DNA from: Marinobacter sediminicola | GTDB lineage: Bacteria; Pseudomonadota; Gammaproteobacteria; Pseudomonadales; Oleiphilaceae | Direction: 5' to 3' | Length of the DNA: 64,000 nucleotides | Assembly (NCBI RefSeq): GCF_031157525.1 | Contig: NZ_JAVIXR010000007.1 | Location: forward strand, 62,001 to 126,000 | Part shown: piece after piece, positions 44,638 through 52,477 of the stretch | How positions within the stretch are numbered: position 1 is the stretch's first letter | How the letters are laid out: every line of letters starts with the position of its first letter | Position numbers and translations under genes: made by a program | Notes under the pieces: model-generated | Seen by the model: only the letters and a program-made list of their open reading frames with translations | Told to the model about the DNA's origin: nothing | The model's database searches: none

Positions 44638-45680
44638 TCATCCGCTTTTGGAGTAAGGTGCTGCTCGCGGTATTGGGCTGGGGCCATGCCGGTCCAGCGC
44701 TTGAACGCGCGGCTGAACGCACTGAGTTCGGAGAACCCGAGCAAAAAGGCGATTTCACCCAGAGCGAACTGGTCAGACGCAACGTAGCGCAGAGCCTTGT
44801 CTTTGCGCACATGCTCTACAAGTTCATGAAAACTGTAACCTTCCTTTTTCAGCCTCCGGTACAGGGTTTGGCGACTCATGTGGAACTGCCGTGCCAGAGT
44901 ATCTGCATCAATCTTTTCCGTCGACATCTGGCGCGATATCAGTTTGCGTATTTTGCGACTGAAAGAGCGCCGGGTTTGCAGGCGCGCCAACAGACCGTTG
45001 ACCTGTTTCAGGACGGCTGAATACACATAGGGATTGCGGTGGGGTATCGGGTGGCTCATGTGGCGACTGTGGATGGCCAGCCGGGTCACCGCGGCTCCGA
45101 ATACCACGGGCCCGCCCAGAAGAGTCTCATATTTATCGGCGTAGTCCGGACGAGGGTGAGCAATTTCTGCCCACTCGACAGTCAGCCCGGAATAGATAAA
45201 ATACCGGCCCCGGGACAAGGCAGCGGCTATTGTCCGGTCCATATCCTGGCGACAGTAGTGTTCCGGCGAGTCCGCTTGCCAGGTCAGAATGACCAGGTCG
45301 CCAACCTGCTCAAAGCTTAGTATCACGGATTCATTAATGAGTCTGTGCAGGCGCACGTATTGGGTGACCGCTTCGCCCAAGGTGTCGCAGTTGAAGAACA
45401 CATGCCCCACCAGCCCCATACGTTCGGGGTCAATAATCTGGCCGGCTTTCAGGCCCACGGCGGGGTCGCCGGTGACTCGCTCGGCATGATCCCAAAGACG
45501 ATAGTGTGCCTGCGCGGGTACACGCCTGTCGGGCTCCCTGAGTGCTGACAGGTCCATATCAAGAATCTGTTCAACCCGTTGCCTGTTCAGCACACCTTGG
45601 CGGTTCAGATAGTGAGCCAGCGCCAGCGTACTGGATGCAGCAACAAAGGGTGTTGTGGTGCTGATAGGCGTTTGGGTCAC
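44634..45680 (-). CDS. AraC family regulator with Arabinose_bd-type N-terminal domain
   Basis: The 348-residue protein has the N-terminal Arabinose_bd domain (about 25-210) common in OruR-like regulators. A C-terminal AraC helix-turn-helix pair (about 245-335) includes DADTLARQFHMSRQTLYRRLKKEG and FLLGFSELSAFSRAFKRWTG. Translation starts at GTG (45680). It is coupled to cls downstream and divergent from a 30-codon gene. The 146-bp divergent region has a TGTCAA direct repeat that could be its binding site. Confidence 0.88.
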   Translation of the reverse strand: MTQTPISTTTPFVAASSTLALAHYLNRQGVLNRQRVEQILDMDLSALREPDRRVPAQAHYRLWDHAERVTGDPAVGLKAGQIIDPERMGLVGHVFFNCDTLGEAVTQYVRLHRLINESVILSFEQVGDLVILTWQADSPEHYCRQDMDRTIAAALSRGRYFIYSGLTVEWAEIAHPRPDYADKYETLLGGPVVFGAAVTRLAIHSRHMSHPIPHRNPYVYSAVLKQVNGLLARLQTRRSFSRKIRKLISRQMSTEKIDADTLARQFHMSRQTLYRRLKKEGYSFHELVEHVRKDKALRYVASDQFALGEIAFLLGFSELSAFSRAFKRWTGMAPAQYREQHLTPKADE

Positions 45681-45724
45681 ATTTACTGGCTCATTAACGA
45701 GTTGCTATTGGGGTTGTTACAAAA

Positions 45725-45751
45725 TGTCAAGTGATTGGAACAGTCTGTCAA
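45725..45751. promoter_or_regulatory. Direct repeat of TGTCAA, candidate AraC-type operator
   Basis: TGTCAA occurs at 45725-45730 and again at 45746-45751, 21 bp apart, or two helical turns. That is the spacing expected for the two half-sites of an AraC-type regulator. A third related TGTCTC lies at 45759-45764. It sits between the AraC gene and the small gene at 45827. Confidence 0.4.
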
Positions 45752-45826
45752 CGCATTTTGTCTCTTGTAACGATAGCATTTAAGTCACAGGTTGAAGTAA
45801 TGGATAACTCATCAAGGAGATGTTTT

Positions 45827-45919
45827 ATGAAACCAGTCATTTTTGTACCCAGTACAGAGTTTGAGCGCAAAAACGTAGCAGCGCTGGCAGAATATCTTGG
45901 CGAGATGTACTACTGCTAA
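45827..45919 (+). CDS. 30-residue small protein with strong translation signals
   Basis: The ORF of 30 codons begins MKPVIFVPST and ends GEMYYC. Its ATG follows AAGGAG by seven bases, a near-ideal ribosome site. A strong intrinsic terminator begins 31 bp after the stop, so it forms its own transcription unit. Longer in-frame versions (from 45731 or 45800) have no ribosome site. The peptide has a short hydrophobic N-terminus, a charged middle (EFERK), an amphipathic helix-prone part and a terminal cysteine. I do not recognise a family. It could be a small regulator, or the ORF of a small RNA. Confidence 0.7.
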   Translation: MKPVIFVPSTEFERKNVAALAEYLGEMYYC

Positions 45920-45950
45920 TTGCTCACTAAATCAGCTTATGACATTAATA

Positions 45951-45973
45951 ACCGGGCACTGCCCGGTTTTTTT
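45951..45973 (+). terminator. Intrinsic terminator after the 30-codon gene
   Basis: ACCGGGC (45951-45957) pairs with GCCCGGT (45961-45967) across a 3-nt loop, followed by a run of T to 45973. It is a compact, strong rho-independent terminator. Confidence 0.93.
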
Positions 45974-46081
45974 CTGCCCCCAGGAAAGCTTCGCCGACAA
46001 TCCTTCCCCTTGCTCGCCTGACTGGCAGTGTTAATGTATCCGCATCTGAACATTGTGATACCTGACGGAGACTGCCTGCCC

Positions 46082-46885
46082 ATGAGTGTAATACTGAACC
46101 ATCGAATTACCGGAGAAGGTGCCCCACTTATTCTGATGCATGGCGTTTTTGGCGCGCTGGAAAATCTGGGCGCTATAGCCCGTAAGTTCCATACAGACTG
46201 GCAGGTTCATGGTCTGGATTTGCGCAACCACGGCAGTTCTTTCCATGCCGACACCATGGACTACCCTTCCATGGCGGGGGATGTCATAGCGTACATGGAT
46301 GAGCAGGGGCTCGACAAAGCCTGCCTGCTGGGACATTCCATGGGGGGCAAGGTTGCCATGCAGGTTGCTTTGCAAGCACCAGAGCGGGTGGAAAAGCTGA
46401 TCGTTGCCGACATCGCTCCGGTTGCCTACAAAGCCGGGCACGATGCGATTCTTGAGGGCATGATGCGAGTCGATCTTGCAAGCGTACGTTCCCGCCGCGA
46501 TGCCGATAAACAACTGGCTGAGTTTGTTGAGACACCAGGTGTCCGGCAGTTTTTGCTGATGAATCTGGAACGTATTCCGAACGAGGACCAGCCAAAAGAC
46601 GGATCTGTATATCGGTGGCGCCTGAACCTGGAAGCGATTGATGCCTGCTATGCCAATCTGGCTGCCGCACCAGAAGGCGATACGCCCTATAAAGGCCCGG
46701 TTTTGTTTTTGAAAGGCGCTGATTCGGCCTATATTCAGGAAAAACATCGTGAGGAAATCTACCGGCTGTTCCCTGAGGCGCAGCTGGAGGTGATTGATGG
46801 CACCGGGCACTGGCTGCATGCGGAAAAGACTGACACCTTCGTGGCGTTGTGTCAGCAGTTTTTGACGGGGAAGGGTGCCGTTTAA
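46082..46885 (+). CDS. ybfF: Alpha/beta hydrolase, YbfF-type esterase
   Basis: The 267-residue protein has the YbfF block LILMHGVFGALENLGAIAR near the start. It has the nucleophile S85 in GHSMGG, the following PERVEKLIVADIAPVAY block and the catalytic histidine in GHWLHAEK. YbfF acts on short-chain acyl esters and acyl-CoA in vitro; its cellular substrate is not known. I chose ATG at 46082, with GGAG about ten bases upstream, because family members start just before this core. Two enzymes follow closely, 35 bp and then 0 bp away. Confidence 0.9.
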   Translation: MSVILNHRITGEGAPLILMHGVFGALENLGAIARKFHTDWQVHGLDLRNHGSSFHADTMDYPSMAGDVIAYMDEQGLDKACLLGHSMGGKVAMQVALQAPERVEKLIVADIAPVAYKAGHDAILEGMMRVDLASVRSRRDADKQLAEFVETPGVRQFLLMNLERIPNEDQPKDGSVYRWRLNLEAIDACYANLAAAPEGDTPYKGPVLFLKGADSAYIQEKHREEIYRLFPEAQLEVIDGTGHWLHAEKTDTFVALCQQFLTGKGAV

Positions 46886-46920
46886 GCCTTTAAAAAAAAC
46901 AACAAACACAGGTTGAGCGT

Positions 46921-48003
46921 ATGAAGTGGTTGATGGGTGGGTTAGTGGTTTTGTTTATTCTTCTGGGTGGCCTTTTTATGGCGCCATCCCCTATTGATGC
47001 CAAAGCCTGGCAGCCGCCAGCCCCGGAATCCATGACGGGCTTGCTTACCCCGAATGAGCATCTACGGCAGGCGAAATTGTTGGCAAAGGGCCAGGTTTAT
47101 GGCCCGGAAGACACAGCCGTTAGCTCCGAAGGTGTGGTTTTTGCCGGCACCCAAGACGGTTACATTGTGAGGGTGTTTCCCGATGGTCGGGTTGAAAACT
47201 GGTTGTCTACCGGAGGCCGCCCCTTGGGCATGGTGTTTGATCAGAGTGGCAACTTGATTGTCGCGGATGCATGGAAGGGCCTGCTGTCCGTGACGCCTGA
47301 CGGCGAGATTACGGTGTTGAGCACGGAGGCTGAGGGAGTACCCTTCCGGTTTACAGATGATCTGGATATCGCTTCTGATGGGCGCATCTATTTCTCCGAT
47401 GCCAGTTCCCGTTTCTACCAGCATGACTACCTTCTCGATCTTTTTGAAATGCGCCCCCATGGTCGGCTTTTGCGGTATACCCCGGAAACCGGTGCAACCG
47501 AGGTTTTGCTGAGAGACCTGCATTTTGCCAACGGCGTTGCGGTGGCACCGGATGGCGATTACCTGCTGGTGAATGAAACCTGGAAATATCGCATTCATAA
47601 ATACTGGATAAATGGCCCGAAAGCTGGCCAGGCAGAGATTTTTGCAGAAAACCTGCCAGGCTTTCCCGACAATCTTGCGGTGGATGACCAGGGTAGGTTC
47701 TGGGTAGCCTTTCCTACACTCCGGAATGCCAATATTGATAAGTTACACCCCAAACCCTGGCTCAAAGAACTGGTTGCAAAACTGCCGCAGAGCTTTCAGC
47801 CTGCACCTCAGGAATATGGTCTGGTGGTAGCGTTTAATGGGGAAGGAGAGGTCATCACCAGTCTGCACGACACCGAGGGCAAACATTTGCAGGAAATTAC
47901 GTCGGTTAACCCCCACGGCGATTACCTGTATTTTGGCTCATTGCACAATGATCGCATCGGGCGTTTGCCGTTGCAGGATGTTCCGGGCCTTGGAGAGCGG
48001 TAA
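46921..48003 (+). CDS. SMP-30/strictosidine-synthase-like beta-propeller protein
   Basis: The 360-residue protein has an N-terminal membrane anchor or signal (about 3-22). A six-bladed propeller of the SMP-30/gluconolactonase and strictosidine-synthase superfamily follows: AVSSEGVVFAGTQDGYIV, NLIVADAWKGLL, DDLDIASDGRIYFSDAS, and PGFPDNLAVDDQGRFWVAF. Members hydrolyse lactones or organophosphates, or have no known activity. The substrate cannot be told. It overlaps the following thioesterase gene at its stop codon. Confidence 0.82.
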   Translation: MKWLMGGLVVLFILLGGLFMAPSPIDAKAWQPPAPESMTGLLTPNEHLRQAKLLAKGQVYGPEDTAVSSEGVVFAGTQDGYIVRVFPDGRVENWLSTGGRPLGMVFDQSGNLIVADAWKGLLSVTPDGEITVLSTEAEGVPFRFTDDLDIASDGRIYFSDASSRFYQHDYLLDLFEMRPHGRLLRYTPETGATEVLLRDLHFANGVAVAPDGDYLLVNETWKYRIHKYWINGPKAGQAEIFAENLPGFPDNLAVDDQGRFWVAFPTLRNANIDKLHPKPWLKELVAKLPQSFQPAPQEYGLVVAFNGEGEVITSLHDTEGKHLQEITSVNPHGDYLYFGSLHNDRIGRLPLQDVPGLGER

Positions 48004-48467
48004 TGACCGAACAGAAGCCAATACAATGGGATCTTCCTGACCCCTATACCCTTGAGATCCAGGTGGTTGAGGAGGATACCGACGAGTTGGGACACGCCAA
48101 CAATGTGGTCTATGTGCGCTGGCTCGAAGACGTCAGCTGGGCGCACATCAAGAGTCTCGGTATGACCTGGGAACTACATGAAGCCACTGGCAAAGCTATG
48201 GCAATCACCCGTACAGAGATCGATTATCTTGCATCTGCCAACCCGGGTGATCGGCTGATTTTGGGCACTTGGCTTACCGGCTTCGACGGCCGTTTTCGTT
48301 CTGCACGGCAGTTCCAGCTGGTGCGACCAGCCGATGGGAGAACTCTGGTGCGGGCAATGTCGACTCACGCCTGCGTGGATCTGAAAACCCAGCGTCCCTC
48401 TCGGGCACCGAAAGAATTTGCCGACATCTTGAAAGCCGCCAGTGTAGACGGCGGGAAAGGTTTGTAA
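48003..48467 (+). CDS. Acyl-CoA thioesterase, 4HBT hot-dog family
   Basis: The 154-residue protein has the 4HBT pattern DTDELGHANNVVYVRWLEDVSW, followed by the TEIDYLASANPGDRLILGTWLTG core. The ATG overlaps the previous gene's TAA, so they are coupled. These enzymes hydrolyse thioesters of 4-hydroxybenzoyl-CoA or short/medium acyl-CoA; the exact substrate is not visible. Confidence 0.88.
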   Translation: MTEQKPIQWDLPDPYTLEIQVVEEDTDELGHANNVVYVRWLEDVSWAHIKSLGMTWELHEATGKAMAITRTEIDYLASANPGDRLILGTWLTGFDGRFRSARQFQLVRPADGRTLVRAMSTHACVDLKTQRPSRAPKEFADILKAASVDGGKGL

Positions 48468-48570
48468 GTTGGTGGCCAGTCACTATTACTGTCAACTTCT
48501 GGTAGTCTGAAAAGAGAATAAAACGCCCCATCCAAATCAATCACTATCGGCACCCTTTGCGGAGATACCC

Positions 48571-49554
48571 ATGGATACCCCCATTGATCAGCATTCTGAA
48601 TCGTCCATGAAAAAGGTGGTCTACCACCAATTTGGTGAGCGTGATGTTCTGGACGTTGTCAGCTCAGAGATTCCATCGCCACATCAAGGTGAGGTGCTAA
48701 TTCGTGTTCACGGCGCTGGGGTGAATCCTATCGACTGGAAAACCCGTAAAGGCTTCGGATTTGTAGCCCAGCAGATAGAGAGTTCGCTGCCCTGGACTCC
48801 AGGCTACGATGTGGCTGGGGAAGTTGTTGCCATCGGTGATGGCGTAACCACCTTGGCACCCGGCGACCGGGTTATGGGGTTGGTGGGCTTTCCATTGAAT
48901 GGTGGGGGCTACTCGGAATATGCGCTGGCAACGGCAGACGAGTTGGCCGTTGTGCCCGAGGAGCTTGATCTTGTAACCGCAGGTGCCTTGCCGCTGGCGG
49001 CACTCACAGCCTGGCAGGCGCTGTTTGAGGTGGCAGAGCTTGCGCCAGGCCAGAAAATTCTTGTGCACGCAGGCGCTGGCGGTGTGGGGCACTTGGCGGT
49101 GCAGTTTGCACTTGCACATGGGGCTCACGTTATTGCCACGGCCTCTGCAGGCAATCGTGATTTCCTTGCGGAGCTGGGTGTGCACGAAGTGATCGACTAC
49201 AACACCACAGATTTTGCTGACGAATGCTTTGGGCTGGATGTTGTGTTGGATCTGGTTGGCGGTGAGACGGGCAAACGCTCCCTGCGAACACTTGGGGAGA
49301 GCGGCGTGTTGGTTACTATTCCGACGGTGACAGCCGATGAGGTTATCAGCGCCGCCGAAGCCCAGGGGCTGAAGGCTTACGGCATGACCGTGCGCCCGGA
49401 TGTGTTTCACCTTGATGAAATTGCCGAGCTGATTGAAGACGGTGATGTGAAGGTGCACATTGAGAAGGCTTTTAAGCTGGATCAGGCGGCACAAGCCCAC
49501 GAACTACTTGAGGGTGGGCATGTGCGGGGCAAGCTGGTTCTGGATTGCAGCTAG
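48571..49554 (+). CDS. Zinc-independent MDR oxidoreductase (quinone-reductase type)
   Basis: The 327-residue protein belongs to the medium-chain dehydrogenase superfamily, quinone oxidoreductase subgroup: GAGVNPIDWKTRKG near residue 50, PWTPGYDVAGEVV, and the NADPH-binding HAGAGGVGHLAVQFA. The structural-zinc cysteines are absent, as expected for this subgroup. It likely uses NADPH to reduce quinones or enones. GGAG precedes the ATG at 48571; an in-frame ATG at 48607 is an alternative. The 103 bp before it contain no clear promoter. Confidence 0.88.
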   Translation: MDTPIDQHSESSMKKVVYHQFGERDVLDVVSSEIPSPHQGEVLIRVHGAGVNPIDWKTRKGFGFVAQQIESSLPWTPGYDVAGEVVAIGDGVTTLAPGDRVMGLVGFPLNGGGYSEYALATADELAVVPEELDLVTAGALPLAALTAWQALFEVAELAPGQKILVHAGAGGVGHLAVQFALAHGAHVIATASAGNRDFLAELGVHEVIDYNTTDFADECFGLDVVLDLVGGETGKRSLRTLGESGVLVTIPTVTADEVISAAEAQGLKAYGMTVRPDVFHLDEIAELIEDGDVKVHIEKAFKLDQAAQAHELLEGGHVRGKLVLDCS

Positions 49555-49576
49555 CCCTGAAGTACTTTTGCTGAAT

Positions 49577-51529
49577 TCAGCTTCTGGGGGACGAGCTTTC
49601 TGTTGAGGAGTCGCCCTCTGAAGCTGAGGCCTCCTTCCCGGGGGTCGAGGGCTCTTTGCCCATGACCGAAGGCTCCTTACCCATAGCCGAAGGCTCTGCT
49701 CCTTCCCCATTACTTTCTCTGCTTTTCCGTTCTTTGCGGTCTTGTGGTGGCACCAGGCTTATCAGGATCCAGTCATCATCTGGTTTCAGATCATCCATGC
49801 TGCGCACTGGTTTGATGCGGCTCTTGCTGTCAAATACAAACAGTACCAAGGCCTCTCCCTGGTACTTCGCCAGAAAGTCGTTGTATTCAAACTCTTCGCT
49901 GAGCTGGGTGGTTTTTACCGTGTACCCCTGGCTCGCCAGGCTCGCAAGGTTGGCGTAGCTCACGTCGTCGAACAGGCCGCGAGTCATCTGAATCTTCCCT
50001 GCGGTCTGGTGCCGAGCCTTCTGATCCTGGTCGCCTTCCGAAAGGCTGAATACGCTGGTGTCACCGAACCAATCGAGGAAGTGGTAGGTGGCCAGCGAGT
50101 TCATGTGTTTGTACGGAGAGATAACCAGCAGGTTGCCGATTCCAGTGAGATCAAGGTGAGTTGAGGCATGCTCGGAAATCGGGTTACCGAAATACACCTT
50201 CAAGTTGTCCATCCGCGCCTGGCGCACGTTCTCCCAGTTGGTGTCCGCCAAAGCTACCGGAACGTCATGTTTTTTGAGAGCTTGCCCAATCATACGGGCC
50301 ACCGGGTTAGCGCCTAAAATCAGAAAACCATACTCAGCCGGCTCGGTGACTTTGAGCAATCGGGCGATAGGCCGTGCAGTCAGGCTTTGCAGCGTAACAG
50401 TGGCAATAATCAATACGAACACCATGGGCACAAGGGCGGCTGCGCTTTCGTAGCCTAGGTTTTGAAGCTGGAAGGCGAACAGGGCAGAAACAGCAGCCGC
50501 AACAATGCCTCTTGGCGCAATCCAGCTTAAGAACAGCTTTTCACGCAAGTTCAGATCAGTGCCTATGGCCGAAAGAAATACGCTGAGTGGCCGGGCGACC
50601 AGCATCAGAACAGCGAGAACCACGGCCAATCCCCAGCCCAGATCCGCAATGGCAGCAAACTCGACCCGGGCGGCGAGGATGATAAACAAAGCCGAAATCA
50701 GCAGTACGCTCAGGGACTCCTTGAACTCCAGAATACTGTCTACAGAAACCTGCTTCATATTGGCCATCCAGATGCCCATGACCGTAACGGTGAGCAGGCC
50801 GGATTCGTGGGCCATTTCATTGGAGAAGGCGTAGACACCCAGCATAAAGGTGAGTGTTGCGGCGTTGTGCAAGTAGTGCGGCATCAGGTGCTTGCGCAGC
50901 ACCAAGCCATTCAGATAACCCGCCAGAGCACCAGTGGTGAAGCCGATGACCAGGGTTTTACCGAAGATATACAGGGAATGGCCGAACACGTTCCCCTGAC
51001 CCCATGACACTATGCCCTCGAATACCAGAACTGCTAACAGGGCACCTACAGGGTCGATAATGATGCCTTCCCAGCGCAGGATATTGGCCAGCTTGGCGCT
51101 CGGGCGCACAGAGCGAAGCAGGGGCGCGATCACGGTTGGCCCTGTGACAACAGAAATTCCACCAAAAAGCATGGCAACAGCCCATGAAATCTCCAATACC
51201 CAGCGTGCAGCCAGAGTGGCAATAATCCCGGTAACAACAGAACCAACGAATATGAGATTGCGGGTCATTTTGCTGTGCCCGCGAATCTCATCAAAGCGCA
51301 GAGTCAGGCTGCCTTCGAACAGAATGATGGCAACCGCCAATGAGACCATGGGAAATAGCAGGTCACCGAATACTTCGTCGGGCTTCAGAAAACCCAGTAC
51401 CGGGCCCACCAGAATACCGCCGGCAAGCAGAAAAAGAATGGCAGGCACGCGCACACGCCAGGCAAGCCATTGAAACGACAGTGAAAGAATACCAATGATG
51501 GCAAGAATCAGGACTGTGCTGGCTGGCAT
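49577..51529 (-). CDS. CPA1-type cation:proton antiporter with C-terminal TrkA-N domain and heptad-repeat tail
   Basis: The 650-residue protein has about twelve membrane helices (residues 1-400). The ion-exchange motif region is GPTVIAPLLRSVRP, and GIVAAAVSALFAF follows. A cytoplasmic Rossmann TrkA-N domain (about 405-540; FLILGANPVARMIGQ) can sense nucleotides. It exchanges Na+ or K+ for H+. The tail from about residue 610 contains the seven-residue unit EPSxMGK three times, then more Ser/Glu-rich sequence; this tail is unusual. The ribosome site before ATG 51529 is weak. Confidence 0.88.
   Translation of the reverse strand: MPASTVLILAIIGILSLSFQWLAWRVRVPAILFLLAGGILVGPVLGFLKPDEVFGDLLFPMVSLAVAIILFEGSLTLRFDEIRGHSKMTRNLIFVGSVVTGIIATLAARWVLEISWAVAMLFGGISVVTGPTVIAPLLRSVRPSAKLANILRWEGIIIDPVGALLAVLVFEGIVSWGQGNVFGHSLYIFGKTLVIGFTTGALAGYLNGLVLRKHLMPHYLHNAATLTFMLGVYAFSNEMAHESGLLTVTVMGIWMANMKQVSVDSILEFKESLSVLLISALFIILAARVEFAAIADLGWGLAVVLAVLMLVARPLSVFLSAIGTDLNLREKLFLSWIAPRGIVAAAVSALFAFQLQNLGYESAAALVPMVFVLIIATVTLQSLTARPIARLLKVTEPAEYGFLILGANPVARMIGQALKKHDVPVALADTNWENVRQARMDNLKVYFGNPISEHASTHLDLTGIGNLLVISPYKHMNSLATYHFLDWFGDTSVFSLSEGDQDQKARHQTAGKIQMTRGLFDDVSYANLASLASQGYTVKTTQLSEEFEYNDFLAKYQGEALVLFVFDSKSRIKPVRSMDDLKPDDDWILISLVPPQDRKERKSRESNGEGAEPSAMGKEPSVMGKEPSTPGKEASASEGDSSTESSSPRS
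49634..49696 (-). repeat. 21-bp tandem repeat encoding EPSxxGK units
   Basis: Three tandem 21-bp units encode EPSAMGK, EPSVMGK and EPSTPGK. They lie in the C-terminal tail of the antiporter. A fourth, degraded unit (EASASEG) follows. Such in-frame tracts can change length between strains by slippage. Confidence 0.85.
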
Positions 51530-51550
51530 AAAGATCTGGAACCCGTGTGA

Positions 51551-52342
51551 TTATTGGTTAGCGCGTTTTGCAATGCGATTTAACAGCCGGGAAGCTGCAA
51601 ACAGGCCAAAGCTGGCCGTAACAGGGCAGGCGGCGCCAAAGCCGGTGGCGCAGTCTAGCCGTGTGGGGCCCGAGGTTGCAGGCTTTTGCAGGCAAATTTC
51701 GCCATCTCCGGCAGGATATGTGAGTTGTTCAGTTGAGTATACGGCCTCGATCCCAAATCGCCGCTTTGGATTACGAGAAAAACCGTATTCCCGGCGCAGG
51801 AGATTACGAACCTTCGCCAGTAACGGATCCTGTGTGGTTTTGCTGAGGTCTGCCACCAGAATTTTAGTGGGATCTGTTTGGCCACCCGCGCCTCCGGCGC
51901 AGACGATGGGGATCTTGCCCCGTTGGCAGTGGGCAATCAGGGCCGCCTTGGGTTTCACGCTGTCTATGGCGTCTACCACCGCTGTCATGTCTGGGGTGAT
52001 CAGCTCGGCCAGGTTTTTCAGAGTGAGAAAGCCAAAGTGAACACGGATATCGGCATGGGGATTGATGGCTTTCAGCCGATCCGCCATGGCATCGGTTTTT
52101 GTGCGCCCGTACTGGCCTTCCAGAGCATGGAGCTGGCGGTTGGTGTTGGACACACAGATATCATCCATGTCGACCAGTGTAATAGTGCCAACGCCACTGC
52201 GGGCTAATGCCTCCGCCGCCCAGGAACCCACTCCGCCCAAGCCGATTACTGCAACGTGGGCATCGCGGAAGGCGTGCAGGGCGCGGCGCCCGTAAAGGCG
52301 TTCAATGCCGCCAAAGCGGAGAGCATAGTCGTCGGTGTTCAT
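51551..52342 (-). CDS. tcdA: tRNA threonylcarbamoyladenosine dehydratase
   Basis: TcdA (CsdL) cyclises t6A37 in tRNA to ct6A using ATP. The 263-residue protein has RFGGIERLYGRRAL at the start, the nucleotide loop VIGLGGVGSWAAEALARSG, the DMDDICVSNTNRQ block and the VDAIDSVKPKAALI region of E1-like enzymes. GGAG lies six bases before the ATG. It follows the antiporter gene's start on the same strand by 22 bp downstream, so the two may share a transcript. Confidence 0.94.
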   Translation of the reverse strand: MNTDDYALRFGGIERLYGRRALHAFRDAHVAVIGLGGVGSWAAEALARSGVGTITLVDMDDICVSNTNRQLHALEGQYGRTKTDAMADRLKAINPHADIRVHFGFLTLKNLAELITPDMTAVVDAIDSVKPKAALIAHCQRGKIPIVCAGGAGGQTDPTKILVADLSKTTQDPLLAKVRNLLRREYGFSRNPKRRFGIEAVYSTEQLTYPAGDGEICLQKPATSGPTRLDCATGFGAACPVTASFGLFAASRLLNRIAKRANQ

Positions 52343-52428
52343 GGGGTCTCCGTTTGGATCCGGGCGCTAGCCGGATGAAATCAAGGGCGCGATTATACCC
52401 TAGTGTCTGAGCAGACATAAAACAGGTG

Positions 52429-52453
52429 AAAAAAGCCACGCATTGTGTGGCTT
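52429..52453 (-). terminator. Intrinsic terminator of the acyl-CoA dehydrogenase gene
   Basis: On the minus strand AAGCCAC (52453-52447) pairs with GTGGCTT (52439-52433), and the T-run (complement of the A-run at 52429-52434) follows. It lies 25 bp after the dehydrogenase stop. Confidence 0.8.
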
Positions 52454-52477
52454 AATCAAGAATGTCTGGCTGAGGGC

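Noticed and set aside
46031..46909. A 292-codon open frame antisense to the YbfF-type hydrolase
   Set aside because: It covers the hydrolase exactly, which has complete catalytic motifs; the antisense product has no family features.
48697..49500. A 267-codon open frame antisense to the MDR oxidoreductase
   Set aside because: Shadow of a conserved gene; no start signals or homology visible.
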